A stretch of 64,000 nt of DNA, from NCBI GenBank assembly GCA_035654655.1, contig DASRWI010000005.1, positions 21,805 through 85,804 of the forward strand. The letters are read 5' to 3'. Shown here in pieces: positions 63,950 to 64,000 of this stretch (positions within the stretch are counted from its first letter, which is position 1; the number at the start of each line of letters is the position of its first letter). This stretch comes from DASRWI01 sp035654655 (GTDB lineage: Bacteria; Bacteroidota; Ignavibacteria; Ignavibacteriales; Ignavibacteriaceae). The position numbers and the translations under genes are program-made. The notes beneath the pieces were generated by a model. That model had not been told where the DNA came from. It ran no database searches and saw nothing but the letters and a program-made list of their open reading frames with translations.

Positions 63950-64000
63950 TACTTTCCTAAAACCTTATTGAAAAATCTATGCACTTTATGAAGCGAGGTT

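Overview
The window looks like chromosome from a bacterium of the Ignavibacteria / Chlorobi-Bacteroidota lineage. The DNA is strongly AT-rich. Several exported proteins end in the type IX secretion (T9SS) sorting domain with the 'NYPNPFNP' signature. LpxC and FabZ are fused into one protein, and a TonB receptor and a TonB-tailed M56 peptidase show a Gram-negative envelope. The taxonomic call is inference from gene content, not from a marker tree. There is no prophage, no CRISPR array and no intact insertion sequence. Most of the window is ordinary chromosomal gene content, with dispersed short palindromic repeats in the longer intergenic gaps.

Layout. 1-5.6 kb: a partial YIP1-type membrane protein, a large Pro/Glu-rich protein followed directly by the GTPase Obg, an M48 lipoprotein peptidase, a tRNA with CAT anticodon, and secG. 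5.6-13.3 kb: a PBP4-type D-Ala-D-Ala carboxypeptidase, a CPH-type heavy-metal ATPase, a small DMT-type protein, a receiver-PAS-histidine kinase and a TonB-dependent receptor. 13.4-18.6 kb: a run of five exported proteins (PEGA/thioredoxin-like lipoprotein, Omp28-like T9SS protein, small T9SS protein, TlpA-type thioredoxin, probable beta-barrel), each with paired cysteines. 18.6-24.2 kb: a GT-C membrane glycosyltransferase and a DUF4159-DUF4175 pair. 24.2-28.7 kb: a signalling operon (PAS histidine kinase, NtrC-type regulator, STAS antagonist, double-receiver PP2C phosphatase). 28.9-39.7 kb: mostly housekeeping genes (Lon-like protease, glutathione peroxidase, MazG, RidA, a GH13 enzyme, PanD, a LytR-C protein, RsfS, ArgS).

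39.8-46.6 kb: a T9SS protein, a DUF5020-type protein, a repeat-rich gap, then a response regulator followed by hydC-hydB-hydA, a compact NAD-linked [FeFe] hydrogenase. 46.6-48.3 kb: a BlaI/M56-TonB pair with two palindromic operators spaced 20 bp centre to centre. 48.3-53.9 kb: small repair, stress and envelope genes (DUF72, a PfpI-like gene broken by one stop, Fpg, DUF421, MsrB, a Mut7-C protein, a metallophosphoesterase). 53.9-64 kb: a large DUF2723 membrane protein, LpxC-FabZ, a lipoate-ligase-like protein, PanB, a beta-propeller protein, a repeat-rich gap, a doubly broken GT39 gene and a Cys-rich DUF3795 protein.

The most interesting points are: the five-gene exported-thiol cluster at 13.4-18.6 kb; the hydrogenase, whose HydB is short and whose first H-cluster motif reads TSCSPGW; a partner-switch operon without a visible anti-sigma kinase; paired BlaI operators; and families of short hairpin repeats that recur across the window. 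All functional calls come from motif recognition by eye; no database search was run.
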